Assembly: GCF_041075285.1 (NCBI RefSeq)
Contig: NZ_CP163512.1
Location: 2,852,001-2,916,000, forward strand
Length of the DNA stretch: 64,000 nt
Origin: Providencia rettgeri
GTDB lineage: Bacteria; Pseudomonadota; Gammaproteobacteria; Enterobacterales; Enterobacteriaceae
Direction of reading: 5' to 3'
Below the pieces are notes generated by a model. The model was given only the letters and a program-made list of their open reading frames with translations. It was not told where the DNA came from and did not search any database. This document shows positions 9,567 through 18,124 of the stretch, piece after piece (within the stretch, counting starts at the first letter, position 1; each line of letters opens with the position of its first letter). Position numbers and translations under genes: made by a program.

Positions 9567-10196
9567 ATGATTAGTTGGCCATTTCTCGCAGTGCTTTTCT
9601 CCGGCTGGTTATATGTCGACGCCGCCTATCGCGGTCCAGGATGGCAACGCTGGTTATTCCGCCCTATTACGCTGTTATTATTACTCTTTTGGGGCTGGAG
9701 TTCTGATGATTTAAACCTACAGAACTACCTTATTCTAGGTGGATTATTCGTTTCTCTGGTTGCAGACCTTTCTAGGATGCTTTCAAGTGAACACTTACTA
9801 ACTTCTATCGCTTTAATGTTCCTCAGTTATTTGATTTATACTATTAGTTTTGGCATGCAATTAAACTTCGGTCTATTTTTACCTTGGCTGGTTGCCCCAC
9901 TGGTTATTGCTGCCATCACACTTGTCCTTATTTGGGGTAAGTTGGAAAATCTGCAAACAATTGTTTTTGCATCTTTAATCATGTGTATGATTATGGCTTG
10001 GGTTGCTGGCGATCAATATTTTGGTCTTGGGCGTGAATACAACTTCTCAATCATGGTGGGCGCAACATTACTCTTTTTATCTAATTGTGTGTGGTTAATT
10101 GCCCATTTCCGCTTTCCATTTAAAGCGTCAAAAGCCATTGTTGCTGCGCTCTATTTTCTAGGACAGTTCTTTATTGTTCGTGCAATTTATTTATAG
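9567..10196 (+). CDS. yhhN: YhhN, TMEM86-family membrane protein
   Basis: Polytopic inner-membrane protein of the YhhN/TMEM86 family; animal members are lysoplasmalogenases, while the bacterial activity is not established. The start at 9567 (MISWPFLAVL) is preferred to the ATG two codons upstream because AAGG lies 8 bases before it and the N-terminus then lines up with E. coli YhhN. VDAAYRGPGWQRWLFRP and the terminal FFIVRAIYL are strongly conserved. About seven or eight hydrophobic segments in 209 residues. Confidence 0.9.
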   Translation: MISWPFLAVLFSGWLYVDAAYRGPGWQRWLFRPITLLLLLFWGWSSDDLNLQNYLILGGLFVSLVADLSRMLSSEHLLTSIALMFLSYLIYTISFGMQLNFGLFLPWLVAPLVIAAITLVLIWGKLENLQTIVFASLIMCMIMAWVAGDQYFGLGREYNFSIMVGATLLFLSNCVWLIAHFRFPFKASKAIVAALYFLGQFFIVRAIYL

Positions 10197-10216
10197 TCCC
10201 CTTGTAAAGTGAAAAA

Positions 10217-10273
10217 TGCCAATTGATAAAAAATGCTATTTGAGAATTTTATCAGTTGGCACTCCCTTTTTTT
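10217..10273 (+). terminator. yhhN terminator
   Basis: A 15-bp stem (10217-10231 with 10247-10261, one G:T pair) is followed by CTCCC and a T7 run. It ends 3 bp before the -35 box of the zntA promoter, insulating the two. Confidence 0.85.
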
Positions 10274-10275
10274 AT

Positions 10276-10307
10276 TTGACTCTAGAGTGGACTCCAAAGT
10301 GTAAACT
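10276..10307 (+). promoter_or_regulatory. zntA promoter with ZntR-type operator
   Basis: TTGACT (10276-10281) and TAAACT (10302-10307) are separated by 20 bp, the overlong spacing typical of MerR-family activated promoters. Between them lies the dyad ACTCTAGAGT-GG-ACTCCAAAGT, very close to the E. coli ZntR operator at zntA. ZntR itself is not in this window. Confidence 0.9.
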
Positions 10308-10356
10308 TATCAGTAATCAATAATGGAACTCATTATAGTTAGATAAGGGGGCGCTT

Positions 10357-12729
10357 ATGCACTCACATTCTCATAAAGAAAATCATACACATACAAGCTC
10401 TTGCTGTTCAAGTACCAGCGCGTGTTCATCTACCGTGACACAAAATAGCACACACGTAAGTAATGACTCACATACTCATGAACATAGCCACCTAAATAAA
10501 CAATCTGATGAAGACGAGGAGTCTCATCGACACAGTTGTGATAGCCATTCAGATCATGATCATCAACATGGCGGAAGCTGTGGGTTAACGGCGAGCACAA
10601 TCAATGACGTTGAGCCTCTGCAAGCGGCAGGGAGACGTTTTAGCTGGGTTATCCGTGGAATGGACTGCCCAAGCTGTGCCAATAAAATTGAAACCGCTGT
10701 AAGCCAAATCGGTGATGTTAAACAAGCTAAAGTTTTGTTCGCAACTGAAAAGTTAGTTGTTGATGCCAATACGGATATCAGTGCCGCGGTACGCTCCACC
10801 GTAGAAGCTGCTGGCTATGAATTACTTGAGGTCGGTGGTAATAGTGCTGCGTCCATCGCACCACCACAAAGCTTACTCAGTGAAGCTAAACCTGTCATTA
10901 TCTTAGCAATATTGATGGCAATCAGTTGGGGAATTGAGGTATTTAGTCCAAAAATCGGCAATATCGCCTTTATTTTAACCACGTTATACGGGTTATACCC
11001 AATAGCCAGCAAATCATTACGCTTAATTCGTACTGGTTCCCCATTTGCTATCGAAACATTAATGACCGTTGCCGCTGTGGGCGCAATTTTTATTCAAGCC
11101 ACAGAAGAAGCAGCCATGGTTATCTTACTGTTTATGTTAGGAGAAATGCTAGAATCCTACTCGGCTGGTCGTGCTCGCCGAGGAGTCAGTGCATTAATGG
11201 CATTAGTCCCAGAAGATGCAGTTCTGATTAAAGATGGGCAAAAAACCACGGTTCCTGTGGCACAGTTACGTCCCGGAGACATTATCGAAGTTGCACCAGG
11301 TGGGCGTTTGCCAACGGATGCCGTATTAGTGTCAGGTTTTGCCAGCTTTGATGAAAGTGCTCTAACAGGGGAATCCGTTCCTGTTGAACGCAACGCTGGC
11401 GAAAAAGTAGCCGCAGGCTGTCTATCGGTTGACCGTGCTGTGCAAATGAAGGTGGTTTCTGAACAAGGGCAAAATGCCATCGACCGTATTTTGCAGTTGA
11501 TCGAGGAAGCCGAAGAACGCCGGGCGCCAATTGAGCGCTTTATCGACCGATTCAGTCGAGTATATACACCGATTATCATGTTGATTTCAGCGTTAGTGAT
11601 TATTATCCCACCTATTTTCTTTGCTGCATCTTGGGAAACATGGATCTACCGCGGTTTAACATTACTGTTGATTGGTTGCCCGTGTGCACTTGTCATATCA
11701 ACCCCTGCGGCGATAACTTCAGCCCTTGCAACAGCAACCCGTCGTGGTGCATTGATTAAAGGTGGTGCAGCACTTGAGCAGCTAGGCACCATTACGACTA
11801 TCGCATTAGATAAAACAGGTACGCTGACGGAAGGGAAACCCCACGTCACTGACTTAGTCCCTGTTGATGGAATGACCGAAAGTGAACTAATTCAAATTAC
11901 AGCGTCTGTTGAGGTCGGTTCCCATCACCCGTTAGCAAAAGCGGTCGTGAACAAGGCGCAAGAACTCTCTCTCACGGTAACCGAAGCACTGGATCGTAAG
12001 GCGCTTGCAGGGAAAGGGGTTGAAGGGTTCCTTAATAACAAGCACATACTGGTTAGTGCACCGAGTCGTTTAGACACGCCATTAGAACAGGGATGGCAAA
12101 GCAAAGTTGAAACACTAGAGGCTGAAGGAAAAACCGTAGTTGTCACACTAGAAGACAACCGTGTCATCGGCTTAACCGCGCTGCAAGATACACTACGCAG
12201 TGACGCAACGGACGCGATGAGTATGCTCAAAGCCCTTAAAGTCAATGCAGTCATGTTAACGGGGGATAACCCTCGCGCTGCGGGGGCAATTGCCGGTCAA
12301 TTAGGTATGGAATTCCGTGCAGGCTTATTACCGGAAGACAAAGTGACTGCTGTGATGGCGCTCAATCGCAACCATAGCACCATGATGGTGGGAGACGGTA
12401 TTAACGATGCCCCAGCAATGAAAGCGTCGAGTATCGGTGTAGCTATGGGCAGTGGGACTGATGTCGCGTTAGAAACAGCAGATGCAGCCCTAACCCATAA
12501 CCGCTTAACAGGCTTACCTGAAATTATAGCGCTATCCCGTGCTACTCGAAAAATTATCCGTGAAAACATAGCGATAGCCCTTGGGCTAAAAGGCGTGTTT
12601 TTAGTCACCAGTTTACTCGGGATCACTGGGCTTTGGGTTGCCGTGCTTGCAGATTCGGGTGCAACGGCACTTGTGACTGCAAATGCGGTACGGTTACTTC
12701 GAGTAAAATTACCTCAAGTGAAAAAGTAG
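10357..12729 (+). CDS. zntA: ZntA, Zn(II)/Cd(II)/Pb(II)-exporting P-type ATPase
   Basis: P1B-type ATPase exporting divalent soft metals across the inner membrane. Residues 1 to about 85 form a His/Cys-rich tail (many HSH and HTH pairs, SSCCSS) longer than in E. coli ZntA (732 residues; 790 here). A heavy-metal-associated domain follows with GMDCPSCANKIE (about 103-114). Then come the TGES loop, the CPC metal-binding motif in IGCPCALVIS, the phosphorylation site DKTGTLTEGKPH, the HP motif SHHPLAKAV, and the hinge GDGINDAPAMK. The C-terminal membrane segment holds the Asp in LADSG expected for the zinc subgroup. Regulated by the ZntR-type promoter just upstream. Confidence 0.97.
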   Translation: MHSHSHKENHTHTSSCCSSTSACSSTVTQNSTHVSNDSHTHEHSHLNKQSDEDEESHRHSCDSHSDHDHQHGGSCGLTASTINDVEPLQAAGRRFSWVIRGMDCPSCANKIETAVSQIGDVKQAKVLFATEKLVVDANTDISAAVRSTVEAAGYELLEVGGNSAASIAPPQSLLSEAKPVIILAILMAISWGIEVFSPKIGNIAFILTTLYGLYPIASKSLRLIRTGSPFAIETLMTVAAVGAIFIQATEEAAMVILLFMLGEMLESYSAGRARRGVSALMALVPEDAVLIKDGQKTTVPVAQLRPGDIIEVAPGGRLPTDAVLVSGFASFDESALTGESVPVERNAGEKVAAGCLSVDRAVQMKVVSEQGQNAIDRILQLIEEAEERRAPIERFIDRFSRVYTPIIMLISALVIIIPPIFFAASWETWIYRGLTLLLIGCPCALVISTPAAITSALATATRRGALIKGGAALEQLGTITTIALDKTGTLTEGKPHVTDLVPVDGMTESELIQITASVEVGSHHPLAKAVVNKAQELSLTVTEALDRKALAGKGVEGFLNNKHILVSAPSRLDTPLEQGWQSKVETLEAEGKTVVVTLEDNRVIGLTALQDTLRSDATDAMSMLKALKVNAVMLTGDNPRAAGAIAGQLGMEFRAGLLPEDKVTAVMALNRNHSTMMVGDGINDAPAMKASSIGVAMGSGTDVALETADAALTHNRLTGLPEIIALSRATRKIIRENIAIALGLKGVFLVTSLLGITGLWVAVLADSGATALVTANAVRLLRVKLPQVKK

Positions 12730-12748
12730 TATTTCATCACCTAAGCAA

Positions 12749-12772
12749 AGCGCCGCATGCGGCGCTTTTTTT
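12749..12772 (+). terminator. zntA terminator
   Basis: A perfect GC-rich palindrome AGCGCCGC-AT-GCGGCGCT (12749-12766) runs into a T7 tract, about 20 bp after the zntA stop. A canonical intrinsic terminator. Confidence 0.93.
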
Positions 12773-12914
12773 GAAACCGAAGGCAATAAAACAAGTTATT
12801 ACAAAAGGTTATTTGTTTTTAAAAGCAATTTTAGGACTAACTTTTTATCCACACGCACGAAATCTGAGTAAAATTACCCACGTCAGCGAGCTATCTGTTT
12901 GGTGGGAAGACAAC

Positions 12915-13841
12915 ATGGTAAAACAAACCAATTCAACACCCCATGACGCGGCCTTTAAAGGTTTTATGTCTAAAGTTGACAATGCGCGTGACTTTTTTGA
13001 TATTCACCTTCCTACCAGCATTAAGCAATTATGTCATTTCGATACATTATCAATAACAAACACATCCTTTATTGATAAACAGCTACGTTCTCGTTTTTCA
13101 GATATATTGTATACAGTCGAAACGCAGCAAGGTGATGGTTATATTTATATGTTAGTTGAACACCAATCAACTCCAGATAAATTGATGGGATGGCGGTTGA
13201 TGCACTACGCATTTTTAGCCATGAATCAGCACTTACAACAAGGAAATAAAGACTTACCGCTGGTCGTGCCCATTTTATTTTACCATGGGAAAATGAGCCC
13301 TTATCCTTATGCTCAACCTTGGACACATTGCTTTCATTGGCCTGATATTGCGTCAGATTTATATAACAAACCCTTTCCAATTGTTGATGTCACGGTCATT
13401 GATGACAACGAGCTAGTCAATCATCGCAAAGTCGCCATTATGGAGCTTGCAATGAAACATAAAGACTTACGTGATGAGTTTCAACAGGTTGTCCCCTTGT
13501 TGGCTCAAGCGCTAAATCAGCACTATAATAGTGACGATGATATCATCACTATTCTTAATTATCTCTTTATCACAGTGGACTCAATCCATTTTGAATATAT
13601 TGTTCAGCAACTGGGTGAAGCAACAGAAAAACATCAGGGGGTTATTATGAATATTGCTCTACGTTTACAAGAAAAAGGGCGTTTGGAAGGACGGTTGGAA
13701 GGTCATAAAGAAGCTCGTCAGCAAGCTTATCAACAACAACTTGCAACTGCTCAGTACCTATTAAAAAACGGCATCGACATAGAGTTAGTAATTAAAAGCA
13801 CAAACTTAAGCCGTGAAGAAGTTATGTCCTTACAATCATAA
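12915..13841 (+). CDS. Rpn-family recombination-promoting nuclease (RpnL)
   Basis: Member of the Rpn/transposase-31 family, PD-(D/E)XK nucleases described in E. coli as stimulating RecA-independent recombination and acting in phage defence. The start is the ATG at 12915 (MVKQTNSTPHDAAFKGFM), giving 308 residues, the usual family length; the open frame upstream of it lacks family sequence. Catalytic-core elements are RFSDILYTVE and MLVEHQSTPDKLMGWRL (about residues 58-95). The C-terminal 64 residues form a Gly/Glu/Gln-rich helical tail with an internal start of its own. The tail is repeated immediately downstream. Confidence 0.9.
   Translation: MVKQTNSTPHDAAFKGFMSKVDNARDFFDIHLPTSIKQLCHFDTLSITNTSFIDKQLRSRFSDILYTVETQQGDGYIYMLVEHQSTPDKLMGWRLMHYAFLAMNQHLQQGNKDLPLVVPILFYHGKMSPYPYAQPWTHCFHWPDIASDLYNKPFPIVDVTVIDDNELVNHRKVAIMELAMKHKDLRDEFQQVVPLLAQALNQHYNSDDDIITILNYLFITVDSIHFEYIVQQLGEATEKHQGVIMNIALRLQEKGRLEGRLEGHKEARQQAYQQQLATAQYLLKNGIDIELVIKSTNLSREEVMSLQS
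13647..13841 (+). CDS. Putative intragenic small protein RpnS in the rpn tail
   Basis: In frame inside rpn, AGGGGG followed after a short spacer by ATG (13647) would initiate a 64-residue protein starting MNIALRLQEKGRLEG and ending EEVMSLQS. In E. coli, rpn genes encode such a small C-terminal product from an internal start, and it blocks the toxicity of the full-length nuclease (established knowledge for that family). Here the claim rests on the strong Shine-Dalgarno placed within a coding sequence and on preservation of the same signal in the duplicate copy. Expression is not shown. Confidence 0.65.
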   Translation: MNIALRLQEKGRLEGRLEGHKEARQQAYQQQLATAQYLLKNGIDIELVIKSTNLSREEVMSLQS

Positions 13842-13943
13842 AGCAGCATACTTCATTGTAAGTTTATTACTCTGAACTCGATTCAGTTTGAATATATTGT
13901 TCAGCAACTGGGTGAAGCAACAGAAAAACATCAGGGGGTTATT

Positions 13944-14126
13944 ATGAATATTGCTCTACGTTTACAAGAAAAAGGGCGTTTGGAAGGTCATAAAGAAGCT
14001 CGTCAGCAAGCTTATCAACAACAACTTGCAACTGCTCTGTACCTATTAAAAAACGGCATCGGCTTAGAATTAGTAATTAAAAGCACAGGTATAAGCCACG
14101 AAGCACTGAGCTCATTGCCCAAATAG
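13944..14126 (+). CDS. Free-standing RpnS-like small protein (duplicate of rpn tail)
   Basis: A 60-residue frame (MNIALRLQEKGRLEGHKEA... ending ALSSLPK) preceded by the same AGGGGG-spacer-ATG as the internal start in rpn. It lacks the second RLEG unit and differs in its last 25 residues, for example GIGLELVIKSTGISHEALSS against GIDIELVIKSTNLSREEVMS. It could supply an antitoxin-like tail independently of the nuclease gene. Alternatively it is a non-functional 3' remnant. No promoter of its own is evident; it could be read from the rpn message since no terminator separates them. Confidence 0.6.
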   Translation: MNIALRLQEKGRLEGHKEARQQAYQQQLATALYLLKNGIGLELVIKSTGISHEALSSLPK

Positions 14127-14255
14127 CTTGACTCCCAGTAAAAATGACCAATTTGTATCTCGTTGAAAAGAACGTAACTTTTCGTCATTCATTATATGCA
14201 TAAAACAGCACATTTTCCTTATTGGCAATCATAGCGCTGTTTTACACAAAATCGC

Positions 14256-14510
14256 TTATAACCCGCTGGCCTTTTTACGCAACAAATAACGGTAAGGGGC
14301 ACTTTCAGCGTCAACTGCGAGCAAGTCATGTTCCATAAAACGACAAAAGCCGGGAATATCACGTGTCGTCGCTGGGTCATCCGCAATAACCAGTAACGTC
14401 TCGCCTTCTGCCATATTACGAACAGTCTTACGAACTAACATCACTGGCTCAGGGCAGCGTAAGCCTAGTGTATCAAGGGTTTTAGTTGCGTTAGCAAATA
14501 AATCAGACAT
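14256..14510 (-). CDS. tusA: TusA, sulfur-carrier protein
   Basis: Accepts persulfide sulfur from IscS and relays it to TusBCD for tRNA 2-thiouridine synthesis and to other sulfur pathways. The 84 residues show the family core [13 protein letters not shown] with the catalytic Cys near residue 19, then [23 protein letters not shown] (split by position 25-45) and PGFCRFM. It is divergent from yhhQ, as in the E. coli yhhP-yhhQ neighbourhood. Confidence 0.96.
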   Translation of the reverse strand: MSDLFANATKTLDTLGLRCPEPVMLVRKTVRNMAEGETLLVIADDPATTRDIPGFCRFMEHDLLAVDAESAPYRYLLRKKASGL

Positions 14511-14619
14511 ATAAACAACTTCTAAAAGTGATCAATAATTTGATTATATAATAAAACGTGCCTTGATGAATGAACAGTTTTGCTTTTGTTGCGCAACAGG
14601 CGTATGATGCGCTACTCCC

Positions 14620-14676
14620 AAGTTAGGGATGTATTTCATGGGTTCCCTCACCCCATTGTGACTAAAAAGGTACAAT
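14620..14676 (+). other. Structured yhhQ leader with competing hairpins
   Basis: Just upstream of yhhQ, AGGGA (14625-14629) can pair with TCCCT (14644-14648), or ATGGG (14638-14642) with CCCAT (14652-14656); the two are mutually exclusive. The Shine-Dalgarno AAGG follows at about 14667. The second hairpin with loop TTCCCTCAC and trailing CTAAAAAGG superficially resembles a preQ1-I riboswitch, relevant because YhhQ imports queuosine precursors, but the A-rich tail is poor. Confidence 0.25.
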
Positions 14677-15345
14677 ATGTTTGATTTTACTCCGCAGCAA
14701 AAAGCCACTGCGTTAATTTGGCTATCCTTATTTCATATTTTAATTATTACCTCCAGTAACTACCTTGTGCAGTTGCCGATCACTGTTTTCGGTTTCCACA
14801 CCACATGGGGGGCATTTACTTTTCCTTTTATATTTCTGGCAACTGACTTAACTGTTCGTATTTATGGTGCCCCACTTGCTCGGCGAATTATCACCGCAGT
14901 CATGTTACCTGCACTGCTAATTTCTTATGTTATTTCCGCGCTATTTTTCCAAGGTGAGTGGCAAGGGTTTATTGCTCTGTCTGGGTTTAACGTATTTGTT
15001 GCTCGTATCGCCGCCGCAAGTTTTATGGCTTATGTCCTTGGGCAAATTTTAGATGTCAGCGTCTTCAATAAGTTACGTCAGAACGCACGTTGGTATGTTG
15101 CTCCCGCTTGTGCGATGTTTATTGGTAATTTAATTGATACCATTGCCTTCTTTTTTATTGCATTTTTCCGTAGCAGTGACCCATTTATGGCTGCAAACTG
15201 GGTGGAAATTGCGTTAGTTGATTACGCCTTTAAGCTACTTATTTGCATGTTATTCTTCTTGCCTGCTTACGGCGTTTTACTGAACTTGATTTTAAAATAT
15301 TTCTTTGCAAATTCAGGCAAAAAGCAATTTGCGAATCAACATTAA
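14677..15345 (+). CDS. yhhQ: YhhQ, queuosine-precursor (preQ0/preQ1) transporter
   Basis: Inner-membrane importer of 7-cyano-7-deazaguanine and related bases for tRNA queuosine synthesis. The 222-residue sequence has about six hydrophobic segments with signatures FPFIFLATDLTVRIYG (about residues 50-65), SFMAYVLGQILDVSVFNKLR and GNLIDTIAFFFIAFF. Length and sequence match E. coli YhhQ. A possible regulatory leader precedes it. Confidence 0.94.
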   Translation: MFDFTPQQKATALIWLSLFHILIITSSNYLVQLPITVFGFHTTWGAFTFPFIFLATDLTVRIYGAPLARRIITAVMLPALLISYVISALFFQGEWQGFIALSGFNVFVARIAAASFMAYVLGQILDVSVFNKLRQNARWYVAPACAMFIGNLIDTIAFFFIAFFRSSDPFMAANWVEIALVDYAFKLLICMLFFLPAYGVLLNLILKYFFANSGKKQFANQH

Positions 15346-15544
15346 GGGAAGGGAAGAGATATAGCGAATGACACTGGCATGCATATAGAGATAAAAAAAG
15401 AAATCTCTATCACTGAACTGTAAGGCACGTAGTTGGATATTGTTTTTCACATTATTGCTATTGTCTTGAAGTTTAATTCGCTAATTTACAAATTTCACTT
15501 TGAAAATACAGAAGTACTTCCTTTTATAGCACGGCAATCCACAT

Positions 15545-15578
15545 AACCAAAAAAAGGAGATAGCGAAATGCTATCTCC
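15545..15578 (-). terminator. glpACB terminator
   Basis: A 9-bp perfect stem GGAGATAGC/GCTATCTCC (15556-15578) followed on the minus strand by a T7 run, about 60 bp after the glpC stop. A second weaker hairpin at 15385-15410 (ATAGAGAT/ATCTCTAT) may serve yhhQ. Confidence 0.85.
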
Positions 15579-15638
15579 AAACGGGTTAAACTGAACTAAA
15601 ATAATCAATAACAACCCTACAATTCAATGAATAATAAA

Positions 15639-16832
15639 TTATAACGCCCTTGCTAAAAGGGAAATTGGGTGCTCACATTTTTTACTCGTGGACATCTCAA
15701 TTTGCCATTTACAGGTTTCACAGTCTGTAATCACCATATCCGCCCCACTTTCTTCTATTTGACGGAATAAGCCTGCACCAATACCTTGCGAAACCTCATA
15801 ATTTTCTTTCTTAAACCCATAGGTTCCTGCAATGCCACAGCACTGTGAATCAAGCACTATCAACTCAACACCGGGTACGCGCTTGATGAGTTCTAGCGTA
15901 TAGGATGTCCAGCCCATTTTTTCCATATGGCATGGTGTATGGTATGCCACTTTTAATGGGGTATGTTTCAGTTTAAGTTCACGCCCCTGCTCTAATAAAC
16001 GATAAATATAACGTGTTGCCAGTTCAATGCTATCGCGCATTTCTGAAGTATCTACATCTAGCACATGGGGATATTCATCGCGGATTGTAAACGTACAGGT
16101 TGATGAAGTGGCGACAACGGGAACATGTTTTTCTAAGATCGTTTCTTGAAGTGACTCTAAGTTAGCATTCGCTTGGCGTTTTGCTTGTTTCATAAAACCG
16201 TTAGCAATCAATGCAACACCGCAGCATTTTTCGCGTTTAAGTAATTGAACACCAATATTCATCCCATTAAAGACTTTGATTAAGTCTTTCCCTAACTGAG
16301 GGTGGTTATAATTGACATAGCAACCATGGAAAAATGCAACTTGTTCTTCAAATTTAGCTTGTTCCGCTGCTTGTTTAGAGTACCAGCGACGGAATGTGCC
16401 GAATGAATATTTAGGCAACTCACGACGATGGTCAATTTTTAATGCCTTATCAAGAATTTGGCGGACAGGTTTTAATCCAGTAATAGTATTCACCACTGGC
16501 GCAAAAGGCGTAGAGAGTGAGCCCATCAAGTCCGTATGGCTTAAGATAGCATCACGAATTTTGGGTTTTTGCTGGCTATACGTATTCCTTGCACGCGCAA
16601 TAATATCGCCGATTTTTACATCTGATGGGCAAGCGACTTCACAACGTTTACAGTTAGTACAATATTTCAGTGCCTCATCATAGAGCATCGGATCTTTTAA
16701 GCGCAAACGCTCACCATCTGGACCTGCTTGTTTGGGTCCAGGATATAATGGATTAACTTTCGCGACGGGGCAATATGTTGTACACACAGTGCATTTAATA
16801 CAACTTTCAAAGCTTGCATCTTGAATACTCAT
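15639..16832 (-). CDS. glpC: GlpC, anaerobic glycerol-3-phosphate dehydrogenase subunit C
   Basis: Iron-sulfur, membrane-associated subunit that passes electrons from GlpAB to menaquinone during anaerobic growth on glycerol-3-phosphate. The 397 residues carry two ferredoxin-type clusters near the N-terminus (CIKCTVCTTYCP and CTNCKRCEVACP) and two CCG domains (ending REKCCG and DSQCCG, about residues 205 and 325). Its ATG overlaps the glpB stop by 4 bases (translational coupling). Confidence 0.97.
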   Translation of the reverse strand: MSIQDASFESCIKCTVCTTYCPVAKVNPLYPGPKQAGPDGERLRLKDPMLYDEALKYCTNCKRCEVACPSDVKIGDIIARARNTYSQQKPKIRDAILSHTDLMGSLSTPFAPVVNTITGLKPVRQILDKALKIDHRRELPKYSFGTFRRWYSKQAAEQAKFEEQVAFFHGCYVNYNHPQLGKDLIKVFNGMNIGVQLLKREKCCGVALIANGFMKQAKRQANANLESLQETILEKHVPVVATSSTCTFTIRDEYPHVLDVDTSEMRDSIELATRYIYRLLEQGRELKLKHTPLKVAYHTPCHMEKMGWTSYTLELIKRVPGVELIVLDSQCCGIAGTYGFKKENYEVSQGIGAGLFRQIEESGADMVITDCETCKWQIEMSTSKKCEHPISLLARAL

Positions 16833-18124
16833 TGTGCCACCTCCGCCTGCATTGCTTTGTTTTTATTCACTTCATTAATGATTTCATTCGCTGCAAATAG
16901 TGCGCTAATCATCGAAACTCCGGCACCACAACCTTGAGTAAGTGGATCAAAACCACCAAGAACAGCACCGGCGACATACAGGTTTTCAATCGCCTTTCCT
17001 GCTTTTTGAGCGCGCAGTTTTTCATCCGTTTTCACGCCAAATGCCATATAAGGCTGGGAAGCAAAAAATGCTTGATTGGTCCACTTCGCTCGTTCTGAAA
17101 TCTCACACAAATCTAAATTCATCAGCGGTTCGTATACTCGGTCAAACGCTGCTACTAATCCATTATTAAAAAAGCTGCCTGTTGCCAAAACAAAGTGTTT
17201 GGCTTTGAGTGAAATATCCCCATGATTACGTGTCTGCACGGATGCAATGCGACCTTCAGTGTAGTTTACCGACGTCACTTTATCTCCTGGCATCACAATT
17301 CCACCTTGTCGACGAAACTGGCGTAACAGCATCTCATGCAAGCGAATACCTAATAATGAAGGGGGTAACGTTGGTAGCAAATACAGCTGTTTTCCTAAGC
17401 GCTTTTGTAGCTCTAACATGGGCTGCTCGCTGTCCAACCCTATGCAAGCCGGCATAAAAACAGCTTCTGCGTCCGAGACTAATGGCAAAATCTCCTCGGC
17501 GATTTGCTCCATATTTTCAAGTCTGTCTAGCCAACGTGCGACATTAATTGCTCTAAATTCGCTTGGATTTTCACGGAGGCGGTCAAGTAGTGGCAAATGT
17601 ACATAATGGGCACTTGCTTGTACGCCTTCACGCTGCAGCTCATCAGCAACCATTTGGGGCTGAAAATCCAAAAACCCTTCAATGCCCACTACGGCAATTT
17701 TACTCACATCCATTTTTTGATGTAAGCCAACGGTAGGGACTGATTCAGGGCTTAGCCACGTCATGCGTTTATGGCCTAACGGCGTGATACGATAATGATT
17801 TTCTTCGCAAGAACCTTTTAAACGAATGCCTATTTGCTGCAAAATTGACTCTGCCATTCGGGCTAATTCTGCAACATTATTTTCCCCGATCAAACTATAA
17901 GGATGAGCAGGTGCTTGAGATTTCAACTCACCAAGCATAGTCAGCGGTTTTTCTGCTATTTTCCCATCAGGTAAATGGGTTAATAAATCTAACGAACCTG
18001 ATGAAAAATGGAGTGCATTTTGCCCTGCACTCACTATTGCGCAAGACAAACCAGATTGTGTCAGGCGAATACCGCAAAGTAGCCCTGCAAGGCCGCCTCC
18101 CATTACAACAACATCATATTTCAT
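16829..18124 (-). CDS. glpB: GlpB, anaerobic glycerol-3-phosphate dehydrogenase subunit B
   Basis: FAD/FMN-binding flavoprotein subunit of the GlpABC complex. The start at 18124 (MKYDVVVMGGGLAGLLCG) places the dinucleotide-binding GGGLAG motif at the N-terminus; a frame extension 14 codons upstream lies wholly within glpA and is rejected. 431 residues, with a late NLYVAGAVLGGFDPLTQGCGAG flavin-binding stretch typical of the family. It overlaps the end of glpA by 11 bases. Confidence 0.95.
   Translation of the reverse strand: MKYDVVVMGGGLAGLLCGIRLTQSGLSCAIVSAGQNALHFSSGSLDLLTHLPDGKIAEKPLTMLGELKSQAPAHPYSLIGENNVAELARMAESILQQIGIRLKGSCEENHYRITPLGHKRMTWLSPESVPTVGLHQKMDVSKIAVVGIEGFLDFQPQMVADELQREGVQASAHYVHLPLLDRLRENPSEFRAINVARWLDRLENMEQIAEEILPLVSDAEAVFMPACIGLDSEQPMLELQKRLGKQLYLLPTLPPSLLGIRLHEMLLRQFRRQGGIVMPGDKVTSVNYTEGRIASVQTRNHGDISLKAKHFVLATGSFFNNGLVAAFDRVYEPLMNLDLCEISERAKWTNQAFFASQPYMAFGVKTDEKLRAQKAGKAIENLYVAGAVLGGFDPLTQGCGAGVSMISALFAANEIINEVNKNKAMQAEVAQ

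Larger units (their letters stand above)
13590..14126 (+). repeat. Tandem duplication of the rpn 3' end
   Basis: Bases 13590-13841 are repeated at 13887-14126. The first 101 bp are identical (13590-13690 versus 13887-13987); then the second copy lacks 12 bp encoding one of two RLEG units; beyond that identity continues to about the GTACC near 13756/14041 and then falls. The second copy lacks all of the nuclease core, so it is either the remnant of a tandem rpn gene or a donor cassette for tail exchange. Confidence 0.95.

Noticed and set aside
12633..12914. Upstream extension of the rpn reading frame overlapping the zntA end
   Set aside because: It crosses the zntA terminator and lacks family sequence; ATG 12915 starts the conserved protein.
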